Source: Bradyrhizobium sp. 4
GTDB lineage: Bacteria; Pseudomonadota; Alphaproteobacteria; Rhizobiales; Xanthobacteraceae
Length of the DNA stretch: 64,000 nucleotides
Direction: 5' to 3'
NCBI RefSeq assembly: GCF_023100905.1
Contig: NZ_CP064686.1
Coordinates: 1,178,001-1,242,000, forward strand
How positions within the stretch are numbered: position 1 is the first letter of the stretch; each line of letters starts with the position of its first letter. The notes below the pieces were generated by a model that made no database searches, was not told the DNA's origin, and was given only the letters and a program-made list of their open reading frames with translations. This document shows, in pieces, positions 27,777 through 36,377 of the stretch. Position numbers and translations under genes: made by a program.

Positions 27777-29513
27777 TCAGGCGGCCTGCTGACCGGCGGG
27801 CTTGTCGGCTTGGCGCAGGAGCTTCCATTCCCAGGGCAGCAGTTCGTGCAGACGCGACGCGGGAAGATCGGCGATACGGGCGAGGACGTCGGCGAGCCAG
27901 GCCTTGGGATCGACGTCGTTGAGGCGACAGGTCGTGATCATCGTCAGCATGATGGCGGCACGGTCGGCGCCACGCTGGCTGCCGGCGAAGGTCCAGTTGC
28001 GCCTTCCCAATGCGATGCCCCTCAATGCGCGCTCAGCGCAATTGTTGGTCAAGCAGATCCTGCCATCGTCGAGGAAGCGGGCGAAGTCGTCCCAGCGCCT
28101 GAGCATGTAGTTCATAGGCTTCAGGACCTCGGAGGAGCGCGAGAGGGTTTCGCGCTCACGCAGCAACCAGGCGTGCATGTCCTCGAGAAGCGGCTTGCTC
28201 TTTTCCTGGCGCACGGCGCGCCGCTCGTCGGCGCCGCAGCCATTGATAGCGCGCTCGATCTCGAACAACGCATCGAGGCGTCTGACCGCCTCCAGCGCGA
28301 TCGGAGAGACCGGTTTGCCCTTCTTACCTTCCCGAGCATTTTTCTCGATGTCAGCCAGCTCGAAGAAGCCCCGCCGCGCATGGGCCAGGCAAAACGCCGG
28401 TGTGATCGGCATCGCTTTCTTTTGCGGGTCGAACAGCGGCTCGAAGCCGTTGTAGCAATCGGCTTGCAGGATACCGGCGAAGGCGGCCAGATGCTTCTGG
28501 GGGTGCTCGCCTCGTCGGTCGCTCGAGGCGTAATAGACCGCCGCCGGCGGCGCAGGCCCGGCAAAGGGCCGGTCATCCCGCACATAAGTCCAGATCCGCC
28601 CGGTCGTGCACTTGCCCTTCGCCAGGATACGGATGGTGGTGTCGTCGCCATGCAGGCGCTCGGCCGCGAGTACATGGCGTTCGATCAGGTGGAAGAGCGC
28701 CATGACGGCAAAGGTCCCGTGGCCGACCTGGTCGGCCAGTGTCGACAACGGCAGGTCGATCCCCTCGGCCTTAAAGCGCGCGCTCTGGCGGTTGAGCGGG
28801 ATATGCATGCCGAACTTGTCGAACAGGATCGTCGCCAGCAATTGTGGGCCGATGAAGCCGCGCGGCGTGGCATGGAACGGCGCGGGCGGCTGGCTGATCT
28901 TCTCGCAATCGCGGCAGGTGAACTTCTCGCGTACCGTCTCGATCAGCTTGAAGCGGCGCGGGATCTCCTCCAGCGTCTTGGTCACATCCTCACCGATCTT
29001 CGCCAGCCGCGATCCACCGCAGCAGGCGCAGGTCGTTGGAGCCTCAATGACGACGCGCTCGCGTTCGATGTCATCCGGCCATGGCTTGCGCACCGGCCGC
29101 TTGCGCGTGAAGGCGCGTACGCTCTGCGCCTTTGCCGCCGCGGCCTGCGCGGCGAGCTCATCCTCGCTCGCCGTGGTGACGAGTTCTTCAAGTTCCAATT
29201 CCAACTGCTCGATCAGCCGCGCCGTGCGCTCGGAACGCGGCCCGTACAGTTCGCGTTTGAGCTTCTCGATCCGCAGCTCGAGATGCGCGATCAGCGCCTC
29301 ATTGTCCGACAGCTTCGCCCGCGCGTTCGCCGCTTCGGCTTGCCAATTGATGGCTTCGGCCTGTATCCGGCTGACCTTCGCCGCGGCCGCATCGCGTTCG
29401 ACCTCGACCCTCAGCCGCGCGTCGCGTTCAGCCCGCAACGCCTCACGTTCGATCAACAGCGCCGCCTGGGCGCTGGCGAGATCCGAAGGAAGGTCATCCG
29501 GCTTCAAACTCAT
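27777..29513 (-). CDS. tnpC: IS66 TnpC transposase
   Basis: A 578-residue transposase: an N-terminal coiled coil (LIEREALRAERDARLRVEVE region), the YGPRSERTARL segment, a zinc-ribbon-like TCACCGGSRLAKIG with C..CC, and the DDE domain with HGDDTTIRIL, LQADCYNGFE and NNCAERALRG. Full length for the family, with no interruption. A long frame on the opposite strand is only its mirror image. Confidence 0.93.
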   Translation of the reverse strand: MSLKPDDLPSDLASAQAALLIEREALRAERDARLRVEVERDAAAAKVSRIQAEAINWQAEAANARAKLSDNEALIAHLELRIEKLKRELYGPRSERTARLIEQLELELEELVTTASEDELAAQAAAAKAQSVRAFTRKRPVRKPWPDDIERERVVIEAPTTCACCGGSRLAKIGEDVTKTLEEIPRRFKLIETVREKFTCRDCEKISQPPAPFHATPRGFIGPQLLATILFDKFGMHIPLNRQSARFKAEGIDLPLSTLADQVGHGTFAVMALFHLIERHVLAAERLHGDDTTIRILAKGKCTTGRIWTYVRDDRPFAGPAPPAAVYYASSDRRGEHPQKHLAAFAGILQADCYNGFEPLFDPQKKAMPITPAFCLAHARRGFFELADIEKNAREGKKGKPVSPIALEAVRRLDALFEIERAINGCGADERRAVRQEKSKPLLEDMHAWLLRERETLSRSSEVLKPMNYMLRRWDDFARFLDDGRICLTNNCAERALRGIALGRRNWTFAGSQRGADRAAIMLTMITTCRLNDVDPKAWLADVLARIADLPASRLHELLPWEWKLLRQADKPAGQQAA

Positions 29514-29557
29514 GAAGCCAGTGAATCAGATTTCCCGGTAGGTTCAATCGCAGAATG

Positions 29558-29905
29558 CTATCCAACTCGCGTTGGACGCAAAGTTTCTTGAGGATTCCGC
29601 CAGTCGATCCCAGATAGCAGGTAAGAAAGCTGCGCCGGAGAGATCGTCACGGCTTCACCGGCAGCCGAAGGCCAGATGAATCTTCCTCTTTCGAGTCTTT
29701 TTGTAAACAGGCACGCTCCCTGAGAATCGTGCCAGATGATTTTTATCAGATCTGAACGGCGCCCCCTGAAGCAAAACAAATGACCCCCCAGTGGGTCATG
29801 CTTCAAGACCTCCTGCACCTGCAAAGCCAGGCTCGGAAAGCCGCGCCGCATATCGGTATGGCCCGTCGCCAGCCATACCCGCACGCCAGAGGGGATCGGA
29901 ATCAT
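29558..29905 (-). CDS. tnpB: IS66 TnpB accessory protein
   Basis: A 115-residue IS66 Orf2 protein. The start at 29905 gives the canonical opening MIPIPSGVRVWLATGHTDMR. LAALVQ-type helices and RFIWP near the middle match the family. Its ATG overlaps the tnpA stop by four bases. It is required with TnpA and TnpC for IS66 transposition; its biochemical role is unclear. Confidence 0.92.
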   Translation of the reverse strand: MIPIPSGVRVWLATGHTDMRRGFPSLALQVQEVLKHDPLGGHLFCFRGRRSDLIKIIWHDSQGACLFTKRLERGRFIWPSAAGEAVTISPAQLSYLLSGIDWRNPQETLRPTRVG

Positions 29906-30246
29906 CGCAGCGCCTTCAACACCGCCGACACCAGCAAGGGCGGCGCCGACCCGCAAATCCTGATCCGTCCGCTCCCCGTCAATTCCACCACGATCACTTC
30001 ACCGGACGGTGCCGCTTCCTTGATCGGCTCCGCTTCCATCGCCGCTTCCACAAAGCCCTGGTCAGCAAGGTCCTGGCGAAGCCGACGCCGCCAGGTGTAA
30101 ATCAGCCCCGTTGAAATATCGTGATCCCGCGCAACCTGCGCCACACACGATCCCGGCGCAAAGGCCTCCGCAACGATCCGGCACCGCTCATCCTCGCTCC
30201 AACGCCGCCGGCGTTCCGGCCCCGTCAGCACCGAAATCTGACCCAT
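29902..30246 (-). CDS. tnpA: IS66 TnpA accessory protein
   Basis: A 114-residue DNA-binding protein with a helix-turn-helix in RRRRWSEDERCRIVAEAFA and VAQVARDHDISTGLIYTWRR. The second half ends in SAVLKALR. ATG at 30246 is preferred over the TTG one codon before it. Confidence 0.9.
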   Translation of the reverse strand: MGQISVLTGPERRRRWSEDERCRIVAEAFAPGSCVAQVARDHDISTGLIYTWRRRLRQDLADQGFVEAAMEAEPIKEAAPSGEVIVVELTGSGRIRICGSAPPLLVSAVLKALR

Positions 30247-30569
30247 CAATCGCTCTTAAGCTCGCTCTTAAACACGTGCTTATGAGTGCTCAATCCGCCT
30301 CTCAGAACAAGGCGGCCTTCATCGTGGGCGTACTCAATACCGGCGGTAAGTACGATAGCAGTCGCCCGGAAGTCGTGATTGGCGCGATTCTCTGCGAAAG
30401 AGATCGCCTGACGTTGCTCAGCATGCCACCGCCGCGCCGTAACCTGTATCCACATAGCGCGGATTGCGAGGTCCTACATCGGCAACGAGGCGCAGAGCCT
30501 CCGTTTGTTCAGAACACGCGATGAGAAATGGCAGGGGGCGAAGCAGGAAATCCCCTATAGGAGGCGAGA

Positions 30570-30806
30570 ATGCGAAACAGCTCTCACGTTCGCACCGCGG
30601 TCCAGCAAAATGCTGCGCCGTATCTGGCGTTAAATTCGGGCCGACACTACTGGTGGCGAACAGCCCGTTGCTCCAAGAAATGCGTCGACCGCTTCAATGC
30701 GCGCCGGCAGGCCGATCACCGATGGCTTCGGGTTGCGCGCGGGCTGGCACACGCCACCGAGGGCCACACAGAATTTGAAGCGACGTGCATGGAAAATCAT
30801 GCCTAA
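30570..30806 (+). CDS. Small hypothetical protein
   Basis: A 78-residue frame with a strong ribosome site (AGGAGG 6 bases before ATG). It contains WWRTARCSKKCVDRFNARRQ with two cysteines four apart. No family is recognised. The ribosome site supports translation. It lies between the IS66 element and another small Cys-rich gene. Confidence 0.45.
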   Translation: MRNSSHVRTAVQQNAAPYLALNSGRHYWWRTARCSKKCVDRFNARRQADHRWLRVARGLAHATEGHTEFEATCMENHA

Positions 30807-30922
30807 GCGGTCTTCTCAGGTTGCCTTAGCTCAAATGCAACGCTGGCGATGCGCAAAGTGATGGAAAGGTGACACGGAGACAAGATCTCAGACCGATCGG
30901 AGCGCACTGGAGGATCCACCCA

Positions 30923-31237
30923 ATGAAGTTCGTGCTCGCCAATCAGAGGACACCGTGCGGCGATCGAACCTGCGCCAAATGCGCTCGGTCCTTAGGTCCG
31001 GCTTACCTGCGCGATGTGGTAACGCGAAGGGGATTTTGTGGCTACAATTGCTATCGACGTTATCACTCAACCTTGCCTTTGCTTACGACGTGGCCGACGA
31101 TTGACACCAGAAATGCCGGTTCTCTTGGACTTGCGGCCTTGCTGATCGCCGCTTCGTGCTGGTTTCAGGCCGGCGCAGCGGTCGCGGGCGCCTGGATCGA
31201 CACAGCGCCCGCGGGCCAGCGCGGCGTCCACCGCTGA
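30923..31237 (+). CDS. Small Cys-rich protein with a C-terminal membrane segment
   Basis: From ATG at 30923 the protein is 104 residues. The N-terminal half has a probable zinc site: CGDRTCAKCARSLG, then RRGFCGYNCYRRY. The C-terminal half has one hydrophobic segment (GLAALLIAASCWFQAGAAVA). Short proteins of this shape occur in Bradyrhizobium genomes as uncharacterised proteins, as I recall. A start at 30869 would lengthen it by 18 residues. Function is unknown. Confidence 0.55.
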   Translation: MKFVLANQRTPCGDRTCAKCARSLGPAYLRDVVTRRGFCGYNCYRRYHSTLPLLTTWPTIDTRNAGSLGLAALLIAASCWFQAGAAVAGAWIDTAPAGQRGVHR

Positions 31238-31482
31238 GGCACCCCATCGCCTCAAGTAGGTTGGCTAAGATGCACGTAGAGCAGGCTCGCGCTCGCACGG
31301 GGAAAGGGCGGCTTGAAAGGCCGCGTTCGATGATCGCGCGATCATTGGAGGTTTTTTGCGTCTGTTTGCGGTAGGGGAGAGGTACGTTTCTTTCTTCCAC
31401 TCGCTATTGACGGCGCTCAGTCGGTTTCACTAGGAAGCGCTAACTCCAGGGGGTAAGGGTTGGCTGATGATCGGGAGGTAGG

Positions 31483-32355
31483 ATGAGCTACATTTCGGAG
31501 CGGCCCGTTAAACGTGTCACGCTTCCAGTTCTACAGCGTTGGAGGCAGGAGGGACGTCGACTCGTAATGACCACCGCTTACGACGCGGTGACGGCACGGA
31601 TCGCCGATCCGATCGTCGACGTCATTCTTGTTGGGGACAGCGTGGGGAACGTGTGCCTCGGACTCGACAACACGCTGCCTGTCAGTATGGCCATGATGAA
31701 CCATCACTTAGACGCTGTTGCGCGCACAAAGCCCCGCGCCTTGCTCGTGGCCGATATGCCCTTTCTCAGCTTTCACCTCGGTGCCGAGGAGACAATCCGG
31801 AACGCCGGAGGCTTCCTCCAGCGTGGCGCTGATGCTGTCAAACTCGAGGGTGGTGCCAAGCGTGTCGAAATGATACGTGCCTTGGTCGACTGCGAAATTC
31901 CTGTCATGGGTCATCTCGGTCTCACCCCCCAGAGCGTCAATATCATGGGCGGGTTCAAGGTGCAGGGCCGGAAAGCCGATGATGCTTTGCGCCTGCTTGA
32001 TGATGCGCAGCGTCTGCAGGAGGCGGGCTGCTTTGCTCTCGTCCTGGAAGGCATTCCGGCCGAACTGGCTGCACGAGCGACTGAATCGCTGAGCATACCA
32101 ACGATCGGGATCGGGGCGGGGGCCAGTTGCTCTGGACAAGTGCTCGTGTTCCATGACGTTTTGGGGTTGACCGAAGGTCATCGCCCAAAATTCGTTCGTG
32201 CCTATTCAACTGGTTTCCAGCTGTTGCAGGACGCGCTGGCGCACTGGGCCGCCGATGTGCGTAATGGTGCTTTTCCCGCGTCAGAAGAGTCCTATGGACT
32301 TCCCGAGGGACTCAATGATGCGATCACAAACTGGACGCCTTCCAACTCAAACTGA
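31483..32355 (+). CDS. panB: 3-Methyl-2-oxobutanoate hydroxymethyltransferase
   Basis: Ketopantoate hydroxymethyltransferase of 290 residues. Conserved pieces are MTTAYDAVTARIAD, the metal-binding DVILVGDSVGNV, MPFLSF, AVKLEGG with its catalytic lysine, GHLGLTPQSV and the C-terminal GIGAGASCSGQVLV. It adds a one-carbon unit from methylenetetrahydrofolate to 2-oxoisovalerate, the first committed pantothenate step. The frame is intact. It runs straight into a broken panC, so this island copy of the pathway stops at ketopantoate unless panC exists elsewhere. Confidence 0.94.
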   Translation: MSYISERPVKRVTLPVLQRWRQEGRRLVMTTAYDAVTARIADPIVDVILVGDSVGNVCLGLDNTLPVSMAMMNHHLDAVARTKPRALLVADMPFLSFHLGAEETIRNAGGFLQRGADAVKLEGGAKRVEMIRALVDCEIPVMGHLGLTPQSVNIMGGFKVQGRKADDALRLLDDAQRLQEAGCFALVLEGIPAELAARATESLSIPTIGIGAGASCSGQVLVFHDVLGLTEGHRPKFVRAYSTGFQLLQDALAHWAADVRNGAFPASEESYGLPEGLNDAITNWTPSNSN

Positions 32356-33236
32356 TGCAAAGCTCAAGCAATCACCAGGGTCGCCGAGTTGCGTCACGCT
32401 CTCGCAAAGGCTTCGAAAGGAGGGCAAACGCGTCGGCTTGGTGCCGACGATGGGATATCTCCACGAAGGGCACCTAGCCTTGGTCCAGGCGAGCCGGACG
32501 CGAAGCGATATCACGGTCGTAAGCATCTTCGTCAATCCCACTCAGTTTGAACCGAACGAGGATCTCAGTACGTATCCGCGGGACTTTATTCGTGATGAAC
32601 AACTGTGCCGTAGCGCTGGCGTCGCGATCCTCTTCGCGCCAGGCGCACGGGAGGTCTATCCAACAACATTTGAGACCTTCGTCGAACCAGGCGACCTCGC
32701 TACGCCGTTGTGCGGTGCGTACAGGCCCGGACATTTTCGCGGCGTCGCGACCGTCGTTTGTAAGCTTTTCAACATGGTGCAGCCCGAACTTGCGTTTTTT
32801 GGACAGAAGGACTTTCAGCAATGCGCGGTCGTACGTCCATGACCGTTGATCTGGACCTTCCGGTCGACATCGTGACCATACCAACCGTTCGGGAACCGGA
32901 CGGGCTGGCAATGAGCAGTCGCAATCGATATCTCAGCGAGGAAGAACGCCGACGGGCCGTTACTATCAGCCGCGGGCTCCTCGCTGCAGCAGGCAAGTTT
33001 CGCTCCGGAGAGCGCGACGTGGAAAAGCTGATTGCGATTGCGAAGGAGCAGTTGAGCAGCGTTGATCGACTGCAGTACCTTCAGCTCGTTGATCCTCATA
33101 CGCTTAGGGCCGCCGAGAGCCCGCTGCAGCGCCCAGCGGCGCTCTGTGCGGCGCCTATGTCGGCTCAACGCGGTTAATCGATAACGTGATACTGTCCTCG
33201 CCTACTCCGGACGGGAAACGGAGGCTCGGCGCCTGA
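32355..33236 (+). pseudogene. panC: Pantothenate synthetase, multiply frameshifted
   Basis: The sequence is plainly panC, but its parts lie in several frames. From 32368 one frame reads AITRVAELRHALAK. From about 32410 another reads LRKEGKRVGLVPTMGYLHEG up to FGQKDFQQCAVVR, containing the ATP-binding HEGH and the GQKD motifs. From about 32840 a third reads MTVDLDLPVDIVTIPTVREPDG and MSSRNRYLS. The final YVGSTRLIDNV is in a fourth frame, ending at 33236. Single-base shifts near 32358, 32408, 32838 and between 33110 and 33150 would explain it. Several are in homopolymer-like spots, so sequencing error is possible. As given, no functional enzyme can be made. Confidence 0.85.
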
Positions 33237-33275
33237 CGCTCGGAATATTGAAATTTGCAGTTGGTAGGTATCTTC

Positions 33276-33445
33276 GTGAACGAGCAGTTTTTGATGGACC
33301 GGGCCCAGATCATTCGCGAGCTGGCGGACAAGGCAGACCGTTCATTAGAACAAGGCTGCTGGACTTGGCGGAACGTTATGGCAGAAGCATCAACCGACCG
33401 TCTCAGACGACGATGACGCTGTTGTCAAATCGTCATGCAAAATAG
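33276..33445 (+). pseudogene. Remnant of a small Bradyrhizobium-type hypothetical gene
   Basis: Two overlapping frames read FLMDRAQIIRELADKAD and then FIRTRLLDLAERYGRSINRP. Together they look like a small helical protein seen widely in Bradyrhizobium, split by a one-base shift. Function unknown. Confidence 0.4.
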
Positions 33446-33690
33446 CTAGAGCGTGTCACTTGGCGCAAAAATGCCGCTTCATCTAGTCGCCGAGCAGTGC
33501 GCGGGCTAGTTGGGTCAGAGTCCAGTTCGGTAACGTCCCTCCGCGCTCGGGATCGTGACGTAGTCTGCCTCGTCGAGGTCGTCTCGCGCGGTAACCCTTC
33601 AATTGATGGTAGGTGCTGAGGCCCTTCAGATTGTTTGTGCGCCGTCTTGTAGCGCCGCTAGAAGAGTGTTCGTCTGCAAGGGTGCTCACA

Positions 33691-34074
33691 ATGGACGACC
33701 ATTCGGACGACATAAGACGACCGCTGTCTCCGCGTGTCGAAGTGTATGCTGGAGTGGGCCGGAAGCAGTGGCCGGATGATTTGAACGCCCAGATTGTCGC
33801 GGAAAGCCTTGAGCCAGGCGCGATTGTCACAGATATCGCACGTCGCCATGGCTGCCGGCCCCAGCAGGTGCATGACTGGCGGCGCCGGGCGCGATTAGGT
33901 GAACTGGTGCTGCCGGCTTCGGCGGATACACTATCATTCGTGCCTTTAATATCGGAATCATTGCTACCGGCAGCTACGGAGCCCTCTGGATCGTTGGAAG
34001 CCGCCATTGTTACGGTTGAGCTCCCGGGTGCACGAGTGGAGGTGCGCGGAACGCCCGGGCGCTTGCCGTGCTGA
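33691..34074 (+). pseudogene. IS66-family TnpA remnant
   Basis: The frame contains QWPDDLNAQIVAESLEPGAI and DIARRHGCRPQQVHDWRRRAR, the helix-turn-helix of an IS66 TnpA from a different subgroup than the element at 28-30 kb. It is followed by a truncated tnpB and no tnpC, so it is part of a dead element. Confidence 0.75.
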
Positions 34075-34108
34075 GTGACGTATTTTTCGCGTTGCGACGG
34101 ACACGATC

Positions 34109-34420
34109 ATGCTGACGGCTCCCGCTGGCCTCATGATTTACGTTGCGACCCGACCTGTAGACTTTAGGAAAGGCGCGGATGGCCTGGCGCTGTTGGCGAA
34201 GGAGACTCTAGGCCCCGATCCGATGACGGGCGTGGCGGTGGTCTTCCGTGCGAACCGCGCTGACCGGGTGAAGATCGTGGTCTGGGATGGCAGTGGCCTT
34301 GTGCTGTATTGGAAGCGGCTTGAGGGCAGCGCCTTCAAGTGGCCGCCGGTTGTTGACGGCGTGATGAGGATGAACGCCGCGCCCTTGCGGTCGCTCTTGG
34401 GCGCGAAGCGATCCTGGTTG
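34109..34420 (+). pseudogene. IS66-family TnpB, C-terminally replaced
   Basis: Begins with the canonical TnpB sequence (GLMIYVATRPVDFRKGADGL, VVFRANRADRVKIVVWDG, LYWKRLEGSAFKWP) but loses similarity near residue 100. The frame then runs into IS21 IstB sequence. It marks a junction of two broken elements. Confidence 0.75.
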
Positions 34421-34440
34421 GGCATTCCGTTCAGTTCGTC

Positions 34441-34515
34441 GCAGCCACCACGACTGGCGCAATTTGCCAAGCCAAAGCTCCTGATCATCGATGACCTCGG
34501 ATATCTGCCCTTTGA
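34441..34515 (+). pseudogene. IS21 IstB fragment, plus strand
   Basis: A 25-residue piece, LAQFAKPKLLIIDDLGYLPF, is the Walker B region of an IstB helper ATPase. It faces a longer IstB fragment on the opposite strand, which suggests an inversion within a broken IS21 element or two separate copies. Confidence 0.6.
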
Positions 34516-34539
34516 ACGTACGCATCCGGCGAGCACCCC

Positions 34540-34962
34540 AGGCCGGCGCGATGATCTTCCGCGAAGCGCTCAGGCAGCAACGGGGGCCTTTGACCGCTGG
34601 TTCGCCGTCCAATGCGGCTTGCCAAACGCCAGGTGGTCCAAGCAGCAACACGTTCTCGCCATTGGCGATCCAGCGAGCGCTCGCAACCTTGCGTATCTGC
34701 TTGGGATCCAGCGACGGCGGGCCGAGAAGTCGAAGCCCGACAGATCGCGAACGAACGAGAAGCGAGCAAGTTTTAGCGTCATCTCGATGCGCCGCTCATC
34801 CTTGCGGGCGATCTCGCGCTCACACAGCAGCACCAGGGTCTCGCGTAGACTCAGCTCTTGTCGGCCGGCTTCATCCAACAACCCATCCAGCTGGTCGCGG
34901 ACAGCCGTTAGTTTCAGGCGCGTCAACATATCGCTCAGGCGGTTGGGAACAATGGCTCGCAT
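34540..34962 (-). pseudogene. istB: IS21 IstB, N-terminal part
   Basis: The minus-strand frame starts at 34962 with LSDMLTRLKLTAVRDQLDGL and ELSLRETLVLLCEREIARKD. The Walker A region (NVLLLGPPGV) is broken by an extra base just before the lysine (GKPHWT appears in the neighbouring frame). Nothing recognisable follows. The gene cannot make a working helper ATPase. Confidence 0.7.
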
Positions 34963-36257
34963 CAGAAGCCCCCTACCACAATCGCTTCGTACTCGCCGAG
35001 CGGCCGCAGCAGCGTCGGGGACGGCGGCGCGACAGGCGATAACCCGAGCTCGGCAGCACGGCTTGGTTTAAAGCCAGTCAGGCCCTCAAAGTGTGTAGGG
35101 TCAACGACGCGACCGCGCCGACCGACACAGTTCGGATGAACGGCCACATCATGGATCTCGTGGTGGATGCGCACCACGCTATCGGCGATCCTCGCTCTCA
35201 CCGTCCCGCCGATTAGCCGCCATGGCACAGAGTAGGCGTTGCCGTCTATCTCGACCGCGCGGTCGGCCTGGACGCGCCGGATCAGTTCACGTGCGGCCTG
35301 CAAGGGCGGCCTCCCGGCGATGGGTTTCAGCGCAGGAGCCTCGCTGAGTCTGAACCGCTCAATCGGTGGCTCGCCAGTGGTGCCATGCTGGCGCCGATCG
35401 TCGACCTCCCGTGTTCAAGCCTCAAGATGCGCTTTTAGGGTTTCGCAGCTCGGGAAGGCGCGACCAGCGATCGCATTCCGTTTGACGAGCCAACGCCGTT
35501 CTCCGTCTTGCCCTTGGTCCGGGCTCGATATGGCGCGCAAGCCCGCGGCCGGAATCCCCATTGCTTGGCATACGCAGTCAGCTTGTCGTTGAACACGACG
35601 GTGCGCGTCGCGGCATGGTGCTCCACGACCAAAGCACGTGCATTATCGAACAGCACTTCTTCGGGCACGCCACCGAACTTCAAGAAGGCGCCTTCCAGGT
35701 CATCGAACCAGCTCTCTTGCCGTTCGTTGCGGAATGCTCTGACATGGTGCCGGCGCGAGGAGCCCAATGTGGCGACGAACAGGTAGCGCGAACCTTGCTG
35801 CCGCCGATCTCGACCAGCCGCTCGCCAAAATTGATTTGCAACTGTTTGCCCGGCGGCGTCTCGAACCGCACCGTGGCGCGCGCTTCCGCCGCAAGCTCTC
35901 GGCGATAGCGCTGCACCGCACGTTCCACTGTGCGCAGGCTGACGATGATGCCTTTCTCGGCTTGCAGCTCCTGGCGGATCACGTCAGCTTGCCCTGCTGC
36001 TGCCGCAGGCGCTCCTTGAGCCAGATCTCCTGGCCATCGAGCGCCCTTTTGTGGTGCGGCTGCCAATAGGGCGTCCAGCTGCCGGCCGCCAGGTAGTTCT
36101 TCACCGTGTTGCGGCTAATCCCGAGCTCCCGGACAATCCGTTTACTACCCCACCCCAGCTCGTGGAGCCGGAGTATCGCCGAAACCTCGTCCGGGGCCAG
36201 CATGGCCTCCCTCCGCGGATCTTTGAACCGCAGAGGACCTGAACTGAGTCGCTGCAT
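34962..36257 (-). pseudogene. istA: IS21 IstA transposase, frameshifted
   Basis: The N-terminal part (36257-35979) has EVSAILRLHELGWGSKRIVR and ELGISRNTVKNYL. The central pieces in other frames include EKGIIVSLRTVERAVQRYRR and ETPPGKQLQINFGERLVEIG, then FGGVPEEVLFDNARALV. The C-terminal part (35303-34962) is EIDGNAYSVPWRLIGGTV and ends where istB begins. At least three frame changes are needed, so the transposase is dead. It runs in the usual istA-istB order on the minus strand. Confidence 0.8.
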
Positions 36258-36377
36258 AACCCACCGTCCTGACGGTGTCCCGAGGGGGTCAATTCCTCGT
36301 GTCGTCGGGGGGCAATTTTCCATGTCGCCCGACAAACCAGGACTGCGCCCCGGGCACAAACTCGCTCGAGGATTAAG

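Larger units (their letters stand above)
27777..30246 (-). mobile_element. IS66-family insertion sequence (coding part)
   Basis: A complete IS66 gene set, tnpA-tnpB-tnpC, on the minus strand with the family's usual order and overlaps. All three frames are open. The coordinates given cover only the genes; terminal inverted repeats and target duplications were not found by eye, so the element is somewhat larger. It sits directly behind the biotin operon. Confidence 0.88.

Noticed and set aside
27810..29591. A 593-residue plus-strand open frame opposite IS66 tnpC
   Set aside because: It is the mirror of a codon-biased GC-rich transposase gene, lacks family motifs and a ribosome site, and the tnpC strand has the full IS66 domain set.
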